NCBI GenBank assembly: GCA_000961745.1
Contig: LAEA01000251.1
Span: 1-38,665, forward strand
DNA: 38,665 nucleotides
Source: Rhodospirillaceae bacterium BRH_c57
GTDB lineage: Bacteria; Pseudomonadota; Alphaproteobacteria; Rhodospirillales; Rhodospirillaceae
Direction: 5' to 3'
Shown here: piece after piece, positions 1 through 7,789 of the stretch
Layout: each line of letters begins with the position of its first letter
Position numbering within the stretch: position 1 is the first letter of the stretch
Made by a program: the position numbers and the translations under genes
The notes under the pieces: model-generated
Database searches by the model: none
The model's input: only the letters and a program-made list of their open reading frames with translations
Told to the model about the DNA's origin: nothing

Positions 1-331
1 CGTTCTGGCCGTCGCTCTCGCGGTCCTCGGCGGCCCGCCGCCCCACGGCCGGGCCTTCCAGCGGGTCGGCCTCGATGGGCAGGGCTTCGCCGGTCGGCTC
101 CAGGTCCTCGCGGCTGCCGGTGTGCACGGCGCCGAAGCCGGCCACGTCCTCGCCCGACTCGTCCCCCTCGTCGATGGACCGGGCGATGGCGTCCATGGCG
201 CCATCGATCTCGTCATCGCCCGACTGTTCCTCGGCGCCCCCGCGCGGGGCATCCATGCCCTGTTGGCCACCGTCATCGGACGTGAGGTCGATTTCCTCGG
301 GTTCGACGTCGCGGGTGTTATCATCGGCCAT
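1..331 (-). CDS. N-terminus of an acidic protein, probable type I secretion substrate (partial)
   Basis: The reading frame is open from an ATG at 331 (minus strand) to the left edge, giving about 110 residues with no stop. An AGGAG ribosome site lies about 8 bases upstream of the ATG. The protein begins MADDNTRDVEPEEIDL and is very rich in Asp, Glu and Gly, with few hydrophobic residues and no signal peptide or membrane segment. It sits directly downstream of, and on the same strand as, the HlyD and ABC secretion genes, with a 51-base gap. Type I secretion substrates commonly lie beside their exporter, lack an N-terminal signal and are acidic, so I infer that this is the start of a large adhesin or RTX-like substrate. 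No calcium-binding repeat or LapG-type cleavage site is visible in the part present. It could instead be an unrelated acidic protein. Confidence 0.6.
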   Translation of the reverse strand, partial: MADDNTRDVEPEEIDLTSDDGGQQGMDAPRGGAEEQSGDDEIDGAMDAIARSIDEGDESGEDVAGFGAVHTGSREDLEPTGEALPIEADPLEGPAVGRRAAEDRESDGQN

Positions 332-382
332 GGGGTGTCTCCTGATGCGCCAAGGGTGGATAAAACTGAGGCGGGGGCTTCC

Positions 383-1774
383 TCAGCGCTCGGTGAAGGC
401 CTGGCTGGCAGCCAGGTAGATGGGTTTGAGCAGGTACTCGATCAGTGTCTTCTCGCCGGTCAGGATGTCGGCCTGGACGACCATGCCGGGCAGGATGGCG
501 TTGCCGGGCTTGCCGACCCAATCCTGGTTCAGCACGATGCGCGCCTTGTAATAGGGCTGCCCGTCATCGTCGGAGAACGTGGTCGCCGACACCTGTTCCA
601 GGCGTCCCTCAATGGCCCCGAAACGGGCGAAGTCAAAGGCGGTGATCTTGATACGGACCGGCTGGCCGACGGTGACGGCGCCGACATCCTTGGTGGCGAT
701 GCGGCTTTCAACCACCAGATCGCCGTCGCCCGGCACGATTTCCAGCAGAAGCTGGCCCGGCTGGACCACTTCACCCGTACCGTGCACGGTCATGCCCTTG
801 ACCACGCCATCCTCGGGCGCGGTCACGGTCAGGCGGGACACGCGATCGCGGGCACGGGCCAGGGTTTCCTGCACCTCGGCCAACTCGCCGGTCAGCAGGC
901 CAAGGCGGGTCATGGACTCGACCTTTCCGGTGCTTTCCAGTTCGACCAACTGCATTCCGACTTCTTCAACGCCAACCGCGACGGTGTCCAGGCGGCCCTG
1001 CGCGCGGGCCCGGTCGGCCTCAACGGTGGCCAGTTCCCGCTGGGCCCGCAGCAGATTGATGCGCGAGCCGTGACCCTGGTCGAAAAGTTGCTGGTACATG
1101 GCGCGTTCTTCGGCCAGCGCGGCGACTTCGCGGCCATAGGCGGCGACCTCGATCCGCAGGCCCTGCTGCTCGGCCAGACGTTGGTCGAGGCGGCTTTGCA
1201 GGACCGCCCGGCGATCCTCAAGGGACTGGGTTTCGGCCTCCAGGATGGCAACCTGATCGGCGGTCAGGCCATCGAACCTGTCCAACTGGTTTTGGGCGCC
1301 GAAGTCCGCCGCACGCCCCCCGGCGAACGCCCGCAGGCGCTCGACCTGAAGTTCCAGGGCGGCCTTGCGGGCCAGCAATTGCCCCTCCTCCGCCTCAAAC
1401 CCGGTGGGGTGCAGGCGCAGCATGGGCTGCCCGGCGGTGACCCGTGCCCCTTCACGGACCAGGATCTCACGCACCATGCCGCCTTCGAAATGCTGGACCT
1501 TCACCACTGAGTCGCGGGGCACCACTTGCCCGATGGACACTGCCGTCTCGGCCACCGGCTCAGTCGAGGCCCAGACCAGAAAGGCGGCCAGCAGCAAGGC
1601 GATGGCCCCGATGACGGCGCGGCGATAGTCGCGGATGTCCTCCTCCAGATGCACCACATGGGCCAGCGGCCGGGCCTTGCGGCTGCCGCGCTCGATGGCG
1701 GCATGGACCAGGGCGGCATCCACCGAATGCACGGGCGCCGGGATTGTGGCGGGAACGGTCAATTCGGACGACAT
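383..1774 (-). CDS. HlyD-family type I secretion membrane fusion protein
   Basis: This 463-residue protein is the periplasmic adaptor that links an inner-membrane ABC exporter to an outer-membrane channel. A cytoplasmic N-terminal stretch is followed by one membrane segment at about residues 52-70, then a biotinyl-lipoyl-like segment (about 90-125, with HFEGGMVREILVREG). A long Glu/Arg/Ala-rich coiled-coil region follows to about 310, then a second lipoyl half and the beta-barrel region (VTAPEDGVVKGM, VVQPGQLLLEIVPG). It ends with the usual short C-terminal segment (EYLLKP). Length and order fit the HlyD/LapC/PrtE family. The ATG is preceded by GGAGG that overlaps the stop codon of the upstream ABC gene, so the two are translationally linked. 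The outer-membrane TolC-type partner is not in the window. Confidence 0.93.
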   Translation of the reverse strand: MSSELTVPATIPAPVHSVDAALVHAAIERGSRKARPLAHVVHLEEDIRDYRRAVIGAIALLLAAFLVWASTEPVAETAVSIGQVVPRDSVVKVQHFEGGMVREILVREGARVTAGQPMLRLHPTGFEAEEGQLLARKAALELQVERLRAFAGGRAADFGAQNQLDRFDGLTADQVAILEAETQSLEDRRAVLQSRLDQRLAEQQGLRIEVAAYGREVAALAEERAMYQQLFDQGHGSRINLLRAQRELATVEADRARAQGRLDTVAVGVEEVGMQLVELESTGKVESMTRLGLLTGELAEVQETLARARDRVSRLTVTAPEDGVVKGMTVHGTGEVVQPGQLLLEIVPGDGDLVVESRIATKDVGAVTVGQPVRIKITAFDFARFGAIEGRLEQVSATTFSDDDGQPYYKARIVLNQDWVGKPGNAILPGMVVQADILTGEKTLIEYLLKPIYLAASQAFTER

Positions 1775-1777
1775 GGC

Positions 1778-4090
1778 TTATTCCTCCGCCGGAGCGGTTT
1801 CGCGGGTGAGAGGGGGAGCGGTTTCGCGGGTGAGAGGGGGAGCGGTTCCACGGGGTGCGGCCGGCGCGATTTCGCGGGTTTCGGCCGGGGGCTTGCCGGC
1901 CGCCTTGGGCTTGAGCTGATCGACCGGGGCGAAGCGCACCACCTGCCCGTCGCGCAATTCCAGCAGCTTGTCGGCCAATCGCACATGACTGGGGCGGTGG
2001 GTCACCACCAGCACCGTGGCGCGGCCCTTCAGGTGGCTGATGACGTTCATCAGCGCGCGGTCGCCGTCGGCGTCCAGGCCGCCGGCCGGTTCGTCGAGCA
2101 GGACGATGGGGGCGTCCTTGCGCAGCAACACGCGGGCCAGAGCGATACGGGTGCGCACGCTGGGCGACGACACCTGCTGGTCGCCCAGGCGGGTGTCCAG
2201 CCCCTCGGGCAATTCGCGCATATCGTTGAGCAGGCCCGCCCGCTCGGCCGCCTCGCGCACCTCGGCCTGGGACGCGGAAGGATCCGCCAACTGGATGTTC
2301 TGCCCCACCGTGCCCCGGAAAATCTCGGGTTCCTCGGGAGCGTAGGCGATGGTGCGGCGGTACTCCACCGGGTCAAAGCGGCGGATGTCCATGCCATCGA
2401 CCTGGACCATGCCGGTCTGGCCGCGCAGCATTCCGGCCACCGCCTTTATCAGCGACGTCTTGCCCGCCCCGTTGCGGCCGACCACGGCCACCACCTCGCC
2501 CGGCGCCACGCTGAAGGTGACGCCCAGCAGGGCCGGTTCCGCATCCTGGGAATAACGCAAGCTGAACCGATTGACCGCCAGCGCCCCGCCCATGCTCGGC
2601 ACCGGGCGCACCAGGGCATTGGCCGGACGTTCGGGGGGCAGTTCCATCAGGCGGTCGATCTGACGAACCGAGCTTTGCACCTGCTCGGATCGGGCCAGCA
2701 CCACGAACCCCTGCTGGAACGGCGCCAGGGCACGCCATAACAGGATCATGGTGGCGATCAGGCCACCAGTGGTCAGCGCCCCGCTCATCACCCCGGAGGC
2801 GCCGAACCACAAGGCAGCCAGCCCGCAGCCGATCACCGTGCCGTGGGCGAGCACGCCCAGAAAGGCGGTCAACTGCGCCGTCTGGTAATTGGCCCGCGCC
2901 GCACGAGCCGACCGCGCCCGATAGCGTTCCAGCCAAATGTGCATGGCCCCGGACGTGCGCAGCAGACGGTGATTGCGCAGGCTCTCGATGGCCAGTTCCT
3001 GACGCGCCGACGCCGCCCGCGCCGTTTCGGCCACGGTGCGGCGCATGGGACCGCGCGCCAGCAGGCCGATGGTGACCAGCAGCAGGGCGCCAATGGTCGG
3101 CACCAGCCCCAGCCAGCCGCCCAGGGCGAACACCACCCCGATAATCAACAGCGAGAACGGCACGTCGAGCAGGGCCGTGGCGCTCGGCCCGGTCAGGAAC
3201 TCACGGACCGTCTCAAAGTCCTTCACGCGGCTGATCTGAGCGCCCACCGTGGCGTTTTCGGTCATCGCCGGGGACAACTGCAACAGCCGCTCGAACACCG
3301 ACCGGCCGACCAGCACATCGACCCGTGCCCCGATGCGGGCCAGCACCCGCACGCGCAGGCCGCGCAGGACAAGCTCCCCGGCGATGGCAATGCCCATGGC
3401 CGACATCAGCGAGATCAGGGTCATCGTCGAGGCCGAGGTGATATAGCGGTCGTACACCGCCATCACGTACAGGGGCGAGGCCACGGCCAGGGCGGTGATA
3501 AACAGGGTCAGCACCAACAGCAGGCCCACATGCGGGCGGAACCGCCGCAACACGCCGAGCAGCCAGCTTTGGCCGCGCAGTTGGGTGGCTTCCTCGTCGG
3601 TGTCCACGATGTGCTGGAAGGTCACCGCCCAGCCGCGTCGCGCGGTGGTCGGGCCGATCTCCCGGCCGGGTTCAAAGGCGTGGATGCCGTCAGACTCGCG
3701 CCCCACCACGACCATGGCGTTGCGGCCGTCGGGCAGGAACAGGCACGGCATGTCGCGGTCGGGCACGGCGTTCAGGCGCACCCGTTCCAGGGTGCTGGAA
3801 TAGCCCAGTTCCACCATGACCCGGCGCAGCCCGGTGACGTCCAGGGGACCGCCGAAGTGCGGCAGGGCCTCGGCCAGGTGGCGGGTGTCGCCTTTCCAGC
3901 CCAGCACCTTGAGCAGCACCGGCAGGCACAGGCCCAGGTCATTGTGCGGCAACAGGTGGGCCGCCGGAAGGGTCAGGGTCCGGGCCTTGTAGCGGATGGG
4001 TCCGGCACCCGCCGCACCCCCTGCCATGGGGGGAAGATCGCTGTCTGTCATGGTTTCGTGAGCCATTTCGCCCAACGGGGGGACTGTCAT
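1778..4090 (-). CDS. Type I secretion ABC transporter with C39-like N-terminal domain and degenerate NBD
   Basis: This 770-residue subunit has an N-terminal region (about 40-165) resembling the C39-peptidase-like domain of HlyB/LapB exporters. I see no convincing catalytic Cys/His pair there, so it is probably a substrate-binding rather than proteolytic domain. Membrane segments span about 185-460. The nucleotide-binding domain has Walker A GRNGAGKTS (538-546), Walker B IVLLDEP (about 662-668) and the H-loop His698. However, the Q-loop glutamine position reads APEEPEIF (Glu for Gln), and the LSGGQ signature is replaced by VSSPS (640-644). The C-terminus carries an eight-residue repeat. The ATG overlaps the stop of the upstream ABC gene by four bases (ATGA), with AGGAG before it. 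The pair therefore probably forms a heterodimer. Confidence 0.9.
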   Translation of the reverse strand: MTVPPLGEMAHETMTDSDLPPMAGGAAGAGPIRYKARTLTLPAAHLLPHNDLGLCLPVLLKVLGWKGDTRHLAEALPHFGGPLDVTGLRRVMVELGYSSTLERVRLNAVPDRDMPCLFLPDGRNAMVVVGRESDGIHAFEPGREIGPTTARRGWAVTFQHIVDTDEEATQLRGQSWLLGVLRRFRPHVGLLLVLTLFITALAVASPLYVMAVYDRYITSASTMTLISLMSAMGIAIAGELVLRGLRVRVLARIGARVDVLVGRSVFERLLQLSPAMTENATVGAQISRVKDFETVREFLTGPSATALLDVPFSLLIIGVVFALGGWLGLVPTIGALLLVTIGLLARGPMRRTVAETARAASARQELAIESLRNHRLLRTSGAMHIWLERYRARSARAARANYQTAQLTAFLGVLAHGTVIGCGLAALWFGASGVMSGALTTGGLIATMILLWRALAPFQQGFVVLARSEQVQSSVRQIDRLMELPPERPANALVRPVPSMGGALAVNRFSLRYSQDAEPALLGVTFSVAPGEVVAVVGRNGAGKTSLIKAVAGMLRGQTGMVQVDGMDIRRFDPVEYRRTIAYAPEEPEIFRGTVGQNIQLADPSASQAEVREAAERAGLLNDMRELPEGLDTRLGDQQVSSPSVRTRIALARVLLRKDAPIVLLDEPAGGLDADGDRALMNVISHLKGRATVLVVTHRPSHVRLADKLLELRDGQVVRFAPVDQLKPKAAGKPPAETREIAPAAPRGTAPPLTRETAPPLTRETAPAEE
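1791..1838. repeat. 24-bp tandem repeat in the 3' end of the ABC gene
   Basis: Two identical 24-base units lie side by side, followed by a degenerate third copy to about 1862. In the minus-strand protein they encode an eight-residue unit around TAPPLTRE at the extreme C-terminus. The unit is a multiple of three, so changes in copy number would lengthen or shorten the tail without a frameshift. Confidence 0.9.
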
Positions 4091-5856
4091 CGGGCGGCTC
4101 CTGCGGCACCACCGCTCACCGGCACGCCTGCGGCACCGCCGCCGACAGGTACAAAGCCCCCCGTCGCCGGCAGTTCCTGCAAGATGCCATCGCGCAGTTC
4201 ATACCGCCGGTCGGCGATGTTCAAGGTGGATGGGCGATGGCTGACCACCACCAGACTACGACGGTTCTTGCGCCGGTTCAGGGCGTCGGTCAGCAACTGG
4301 TCGGACGCCCCGTCCAACAGGGCACTGGCGTCATCGAACAGGATGATCGCCGGGTCCAGCGTCAAAACGCGGGCGATGGCGATGCGCTGCACCACACCGC
4401 GCGGCAGCACGTTGCCGATCCGCCCGCCCAGCGGCGCGTCGAACCCCTGCGGCAGGTGGGCGGCGATGTCGGTCAGGCCCAGTTCCTCGGCCACCTGCAT
4501 GGCGGCCATTTCGCGGTCCCGGTCGAACAGGGTCAGGTTTTCCAGCAAGGTGCCGTTAATCAACGTGCCCTGTTCCGGCAACAGGCCGATGGCGTGGTGC
4601 AGATTGTACGAATCGGCCGAGGCCAGATCGACACCATCAATGCGCACCACACCCTTTTCCGGCTGGACCTGCCCGGTCATCAGCCACAGCAGCAGCGACT
4701 TGCCGCACCCGTTGTCACCGCGAATGGAGATCGACTGTCCGGGCTCCACGGTCAGGGTCACGTCCTCGATCAACATGCGGCCGTCGCGGCGGCCATGCCC
4801 CACGCCGACCAAGTCCAGGCGCCCCCGGTGGGTACGACGCAGGCCGCCCACATTTCCCCGGTCCACCTGGGTCTTGACCGGGACGGAGAATGTCTCCTGC
4901 AACCGCGCCCGCGCCGTGCTGAGGGTCTGGCGGCGCAGCCACGCGTTGACCGCCGCCTGAATCGGCGGCGCCACCCGTCCGGCCAGCATGGTGCAGGCGG
5001 CGAGACTACCGACCGTCATCGCCTCGTCCACGACCAGCATCGCCCCAAAAGCCACGGTCAGGACCGTTGTGACCTGCCCGAACAGCCCGCCGAGCATCTG
5101 CACCGAGCCGTTGCGCAGCGCCACCCCCTGACGGCCGTCGATGGCGTTGTCCAGCAGGCGCTCGAACCGCCGCAGCATCTGCGATTCGGCGGCCAACGCC
5201 TTGATGGTGTGGACGCCGGCCAGGGTCTCCAGCATGAAGTTGTAGCGGCGTTCATCCTGGATGCCGGTTTCCTCGGTCGCCTTGCGCAGGAACCGGGCCT
5301 GGAGGATGGACAGGACGACGAAGATGACCGCGATGCCCACCGGCACCGCCACCAGCCACCCACCCAACAACAAGATGACGGTCAGGAACAGGACCACGAA
5401 GGGCAGATCGACAAAGGCCAGCAGCGTGCGCCCGCCGAACTGGTCGCGCAGCTTGTCGATGGCCGCCAGACGCTCCAGATGGCTGCCGCTGCCTTCCTTC
5501 TCGTAGGCTGACATGGGAATACTGAGCAGGCGCTTGAGCGACTCGATATGGCCGCGATGCTCGAACCGGGCAGACACATAGGCCGCCATGCCCTCGCGCA
5601 ACTGGCGCAGCAGCATTTCAAGCAGGATCGCCACGCCCACGCCGATAACCAGGGCATCCAACGTGGCCAGGGACTGGTTGGGCAGGATGCGGTCGTAAAC
5701 CTGAAGCATGGCCAGCGGCAACGCCAGACCAACCACGTTCAAGAACAGAGAGGCAGCGATCAGTTCGGGCAGCCGCCTGCGGCCGGCAACAATGGCCTCC
5801 GGCCGCGTCAATCCTGCCTCCGCCCCCGGAGACGCAACGGCACGTATCGATGTCAC
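4087..5856 (-). CDS. Type I secretion ABC transporter, second subunit, degenerate signature
   Basis: This 589-residue ABC exporter half lacks an N-terminal peptidase-like domain. Membrane segments cover about residues 30-300. The nucleotide-binding domain shows Walker A GDNGCGKS (380-387), a Q-loop region GLLPEQGTL, a signature that reads LPRGV (484-488) in place of LSGGQ, and a Walker B IILFDDA (504-510) where Asp replaces the catalytic Glu. The H-loop is SHRP (His540). The start is GTG (GTGACATCG) with only a weak ribosome site, and this gene leads the run of minus-strand secretion genes. The four-base overlap with the next ABC gene supports a heterodimer of two unlike halves. Export of the acidic protein at the left edge is inferred from position. 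Confidence 0.88.
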   Translation of the reverse strand: MTSIRAVASPGAEAGLTRPEAIVAGRRRLPELIAASLFLNVVGLALPLAMLQVYDRILPNQSLATLDALVIGVGVAILLEMLLRQLREGMAAYVSARFEHRGHIESLKRLLSIPMSAYEKEGSGSHLERLAAIDKLRDQFGGRTLLAFVDLPFVVLFLTVILLLGGWLVAVPVGIAVIFVVLSILQARFLRKATEETGIQDERRYNFMLETLAGVHTIKALAAESQMLRRFERLLDNAIDGRQGVALRNGSVQMLGGLFGQVTTVLTVAFGAMLVVDEAMTVGSLAACTMLAGRVAPPIQAAVNAWLRRQTLSTARARLQETFSVPVKTQVDRGNVGGLRRTHRGRLDLVGVGHGRRDGRMLIEDVTLTVEPGQSISIRGDNGCGKSLLLWLMTGQVQPEKGVVRIDGVDLASADSYNLHHAIGLLPEQGTLINGTLLENLTLFDRDREMAAMQVAEELGLTDIAAHLPQGFDAPLGGRIGNVLPRGVVQRIAIARVLTLDPAIILFDDASALLDGASDQLLTDALNRRKNRRSLVVVSHRPSTLNIADRRYELRDGILQELPATGGFVPVGGGAAGVPVSGGAAGAAR

Positions 5857-6165
5857 GCTTGAATGCCCCGTTAGCCCGATCCGTCAGAATTCGACAGTAG
5901 CAGTTTTCGGGGCTTCCGTACATGAGCCTTCAGACCCAGGTTGCAGGCCTTGCGCAGAAAGCTGAACGCTGGTTCATAAAGCCGCGACTCAGCCTACATC
6001 AACGCTTTGGACCCCTTTTTTCCCGTGCCGTCACAGGTCGGGCACGGGATGCCTTCCAGAGAGTGCCGGGGGTGCCTTGTTGCCGCTTACATCCACCGCC
6101 ATCGTTCCGTTGACACGCCGTTCGTGCTAGGCCTAATGGCAAGAACCATCAGGCGGGAGACGCCC
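5857..6165. promoter_or_regulatory. Divergent intergenic region
   Basis: This 309-base gap separates the minus-strand secretion genes from the plus-strand pair starting at 6166, so promoters for both should lie here. An 8-base inverted repeat (CCCGTGCC at 6022-6029, GGCACGGG at 6041-6048) is present. It has no T-tract on its exit side for either strand and so is not a convincing terminator. I see no clear gene in the gap. Confidence 0.4.
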
Positions 6166-6516
6166 ATGACCGATGACCTGCGCCGCCAGCGCCGCTTCAT
6201 GGAAGAGGTGGAACTGGCCATCCGCGCCGCCAACCGCGAGATTATCGGAACCCACATCCCGGCGATGACCCGCGAGGCCTTCGTGCGCCTGGCCGTCGCC
6301 GTGGGCAAGGTGCGGGCTGGTTATCTCGATGCCGTGCTCGCCATGGACTGGACCGACCCCAACGAAACGGCGCTCCAGGACCTGCGACGCAAGCGCGAGA
6401 TGTACGAGGAGGCGCGGCAGGGATTCGAGGCCCTGCGCCACTGCATCGAGGCGGGCTACGTGGACATCGGAGACTCGCACCCCGCCACTCCGGCCAATAA
6501 AGGAGGCCCCCGATGA
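6166..6516 (+). CDS. Small uncharacterised helical protein
   Basis: This is a 116-residue protein that I do not recognise. I chose the ATG at 6166 because GGGAGA lies just upstream. A further-upstream start would add an unlikely N-terminus. The sequence is rich in Arg, Glu and Ala and looks almost entirely alpha-helical and soluble (for example MTDDLRRQRRFMEEVELAIR), with no Cys and no signal peptide. It overlaps the next gene by four bases (ATGA), so the two are co-translated. Nothing in it indicates a function. Confidence 0.7.
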   Translation: MTDDLRRQRRFMEEVELAIRAANREIIGTHIPAMTREAFVRLAVAVGKVRAGYLDAVLAMDWTDPNETALQDLRRKREMYEEARQGFEALRHCIEAGYVDIGDSHPATPANKGGPR

Positions 6517-6734
6517 CCAAGTCCCGTCCCCCCATCATCCCGGTGCCGCCGCCGGAAAAGGAACGACCCAAGCCCGTCTTGTCGGAGCAGGGTTGCCAGA
6601 AATGCGGCGCCACGTTTCGCTGGGAACGCATCGACCCGGACCGCCCAAGCTCTCCCCTGACCCTGCGCGTGCTCAAGGGGTCGGACCGTTGCGACTGCGG
6701 CTACGGCCGCCCGCGCGGAGAACGGAAGAGGTAG
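6513..6734 (+). CDS. Small protein with zinc-ribbon-like cysteines
   Basis: This 73-residue protein starts in a four-base overlap with the upstream gene, with AGGAGG upstream of the ATG. A Pro-rich N-terminus (PPIIPVPPPEKERPKP) precedes a CQKCGATF motif and, about 30 residues later, a CDCGYGRP motif. That CxxC ... CxC spacing suggests a small zinc-ribbon fold, although no family is recognised. It ends 9 bases before the convergent ctaB gene. The tight coupling to the upstream helical protein suggests that the two act together. A role in regulation or protein binding is only a guess. Confidence 0.65.
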   Translation: MTKSRPPIIPVPPPEKERPKPVLSEQGCQKCGATFRWERIDPDRPSSPLTLRVLKGSDRCDCGYGRPRGERKR

Positions 6735-6743
6735 AACACCGCC

Positions 6744-7610
6744 TCAGAACATTGGGGGCAGATGCTTGTCGAGGACCACGGCCAGAAACACGATGGCCAG
6801 ATACTGCATGGACCCAAAGAAGGTGCGACGCGCCGTCACCGGGCCGGGATCGCGGCACAGCTTGACGTTCAGCCACAGGAAGTGCAGGCCACCCGCCGTC
6901 GCCAGCACGCCATAGAGCCATCCCAATTCACCGAGCATCCACGGCAGCGCGGCCGACGCCACCAGGGCCAGGCTGTTGACCATGATCCAGCGGGCACAGC
7001 GGACATCGCCGACCAGCACGGGCAGCATGGGCACCCCGGCCTTGGCGTAGTCGTCCTTGAGCAGGATGGCCAGCGCCCAGAAATGCGATGGCGTCCACAG
7101 GAACAGGGTGATCGCCATCAGGGTCGGCAACAGCCAGATCGTCGGATCAACCGCCGCCGCGCCGGCCAGGATGGCGAAACTGCCCGCCGCTCCGCCGATC
7201 ACGATGTTCAGCCACGTCCGCCGCTTGAGCCACACCGTGTAGACGATCCCATAGATAAACGCGCCCAGGAACAGGTGCAGCGCCACCGCCCAGTTGAACT
7301 GCCCTGCTGCCAGCCACAGCCCAGCAATCAACAGGGCGCCGGCCAGCCAGACGGCCAGATAGGGGTTGCGCATGGCACCCGACGCCAGCGGTCGCCCCTT
7401 GGTGCGGGTCATCAGGCGGTCGAGATCGCGGTCATAGAAATGATTGAACACCGACGAGCTGGCCGAGCCCAGTAACATGGACAGCCCCAACACCAGCAGG
7501 GGAACAACGGAAATCTCTTCGGCGACCGCCGCATAACCGACCATTGCGGTCAGCGCGATCATAAACCCTATCCGCAGCTTGAAGAGTTCCAGGGTGCTTC
7601 GCAGCGTCAT
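6744..7610 (-). CDS. ctaB: Protoheme IX farnesyltransferase (heme O synthase)
   Basis: This 288-residue integral membrane prenyltransferase converts heme B to heme O by adding a farnesyl group, the step before heme A in oxidase maturation. The two Asp-rich prenyl-diphosphate motifs are clear: NHFYDRDLDRLMTRTKGRPL near residue 57, and the WTPSHFWALAI...DDYAKAGVPMLPV region near 170-200. Several membrane segments are spread along the protein, and the length matches CtaB/CyoE. GGGAGG precedes the ATG. It lies downstream of a heme-copper-oxidase-like gene and a DUF420/CtaM gene on the same strand, which supports a role in maturing that protein. A gap of 179 bases separates it from the oxidase-like gene, so it may have its own promoter. 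Confidence 0.95.
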   Translation of the reverse strand: MTLRSTLELFKLRIGFMIALTAMVGYAAVAEEISVVPLLVLGLSMLLGSASSSVFNHFYDRDLDRLMTRTKGRPLASGAMRNPYLAVWLAGALLIAGLWLAAGQFNWAVALHLFLGAFIYGIVYTVWLKRRTWLNIVIGGAAGSFAILAGAAAVDPTIWLLPTLMAITLFLWTPSHFWALAILLKDDYAKAGVPMLPVLVGDVRCARWIMVNSLALVASAALPWMLGELGWLYGVLATAGGLHFLWLNVKLCRDPGPVTARRTFFGSMQYLAIVFLAVVLDKHLPPMF

Positions 7611-7789
7611 GTCCCACCTCCCGTTCGGCGTTCTCCGGCCTGGACCCGCCTTTTTGTGCAGCCTTTTGCGACTGCGTATGGTTCTTGGACGGGATCAGTG
7701 TGGCAGAGCCGGCCCCCTCTCCGCAAGACCAACTGCACTAGTAGGATATTGTGGAGGATGCACACGGTCTGGAAATGCCTGGGCCGCCG

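Noticed and set aside
122-1510. Long plus-strand open frame opposite the HlyD gene
   Set aside because: It is a high-GC antisense shadow of the HlyD gene, with low-complexity Gly/Asp/His composition and no domain or ribosome site.
6022-6048. Inverted repeat as a terminator between the secretion genes and the next pair
   Set aside because: The region is between divergent genes, and neither strand has a T-tract after the stem.
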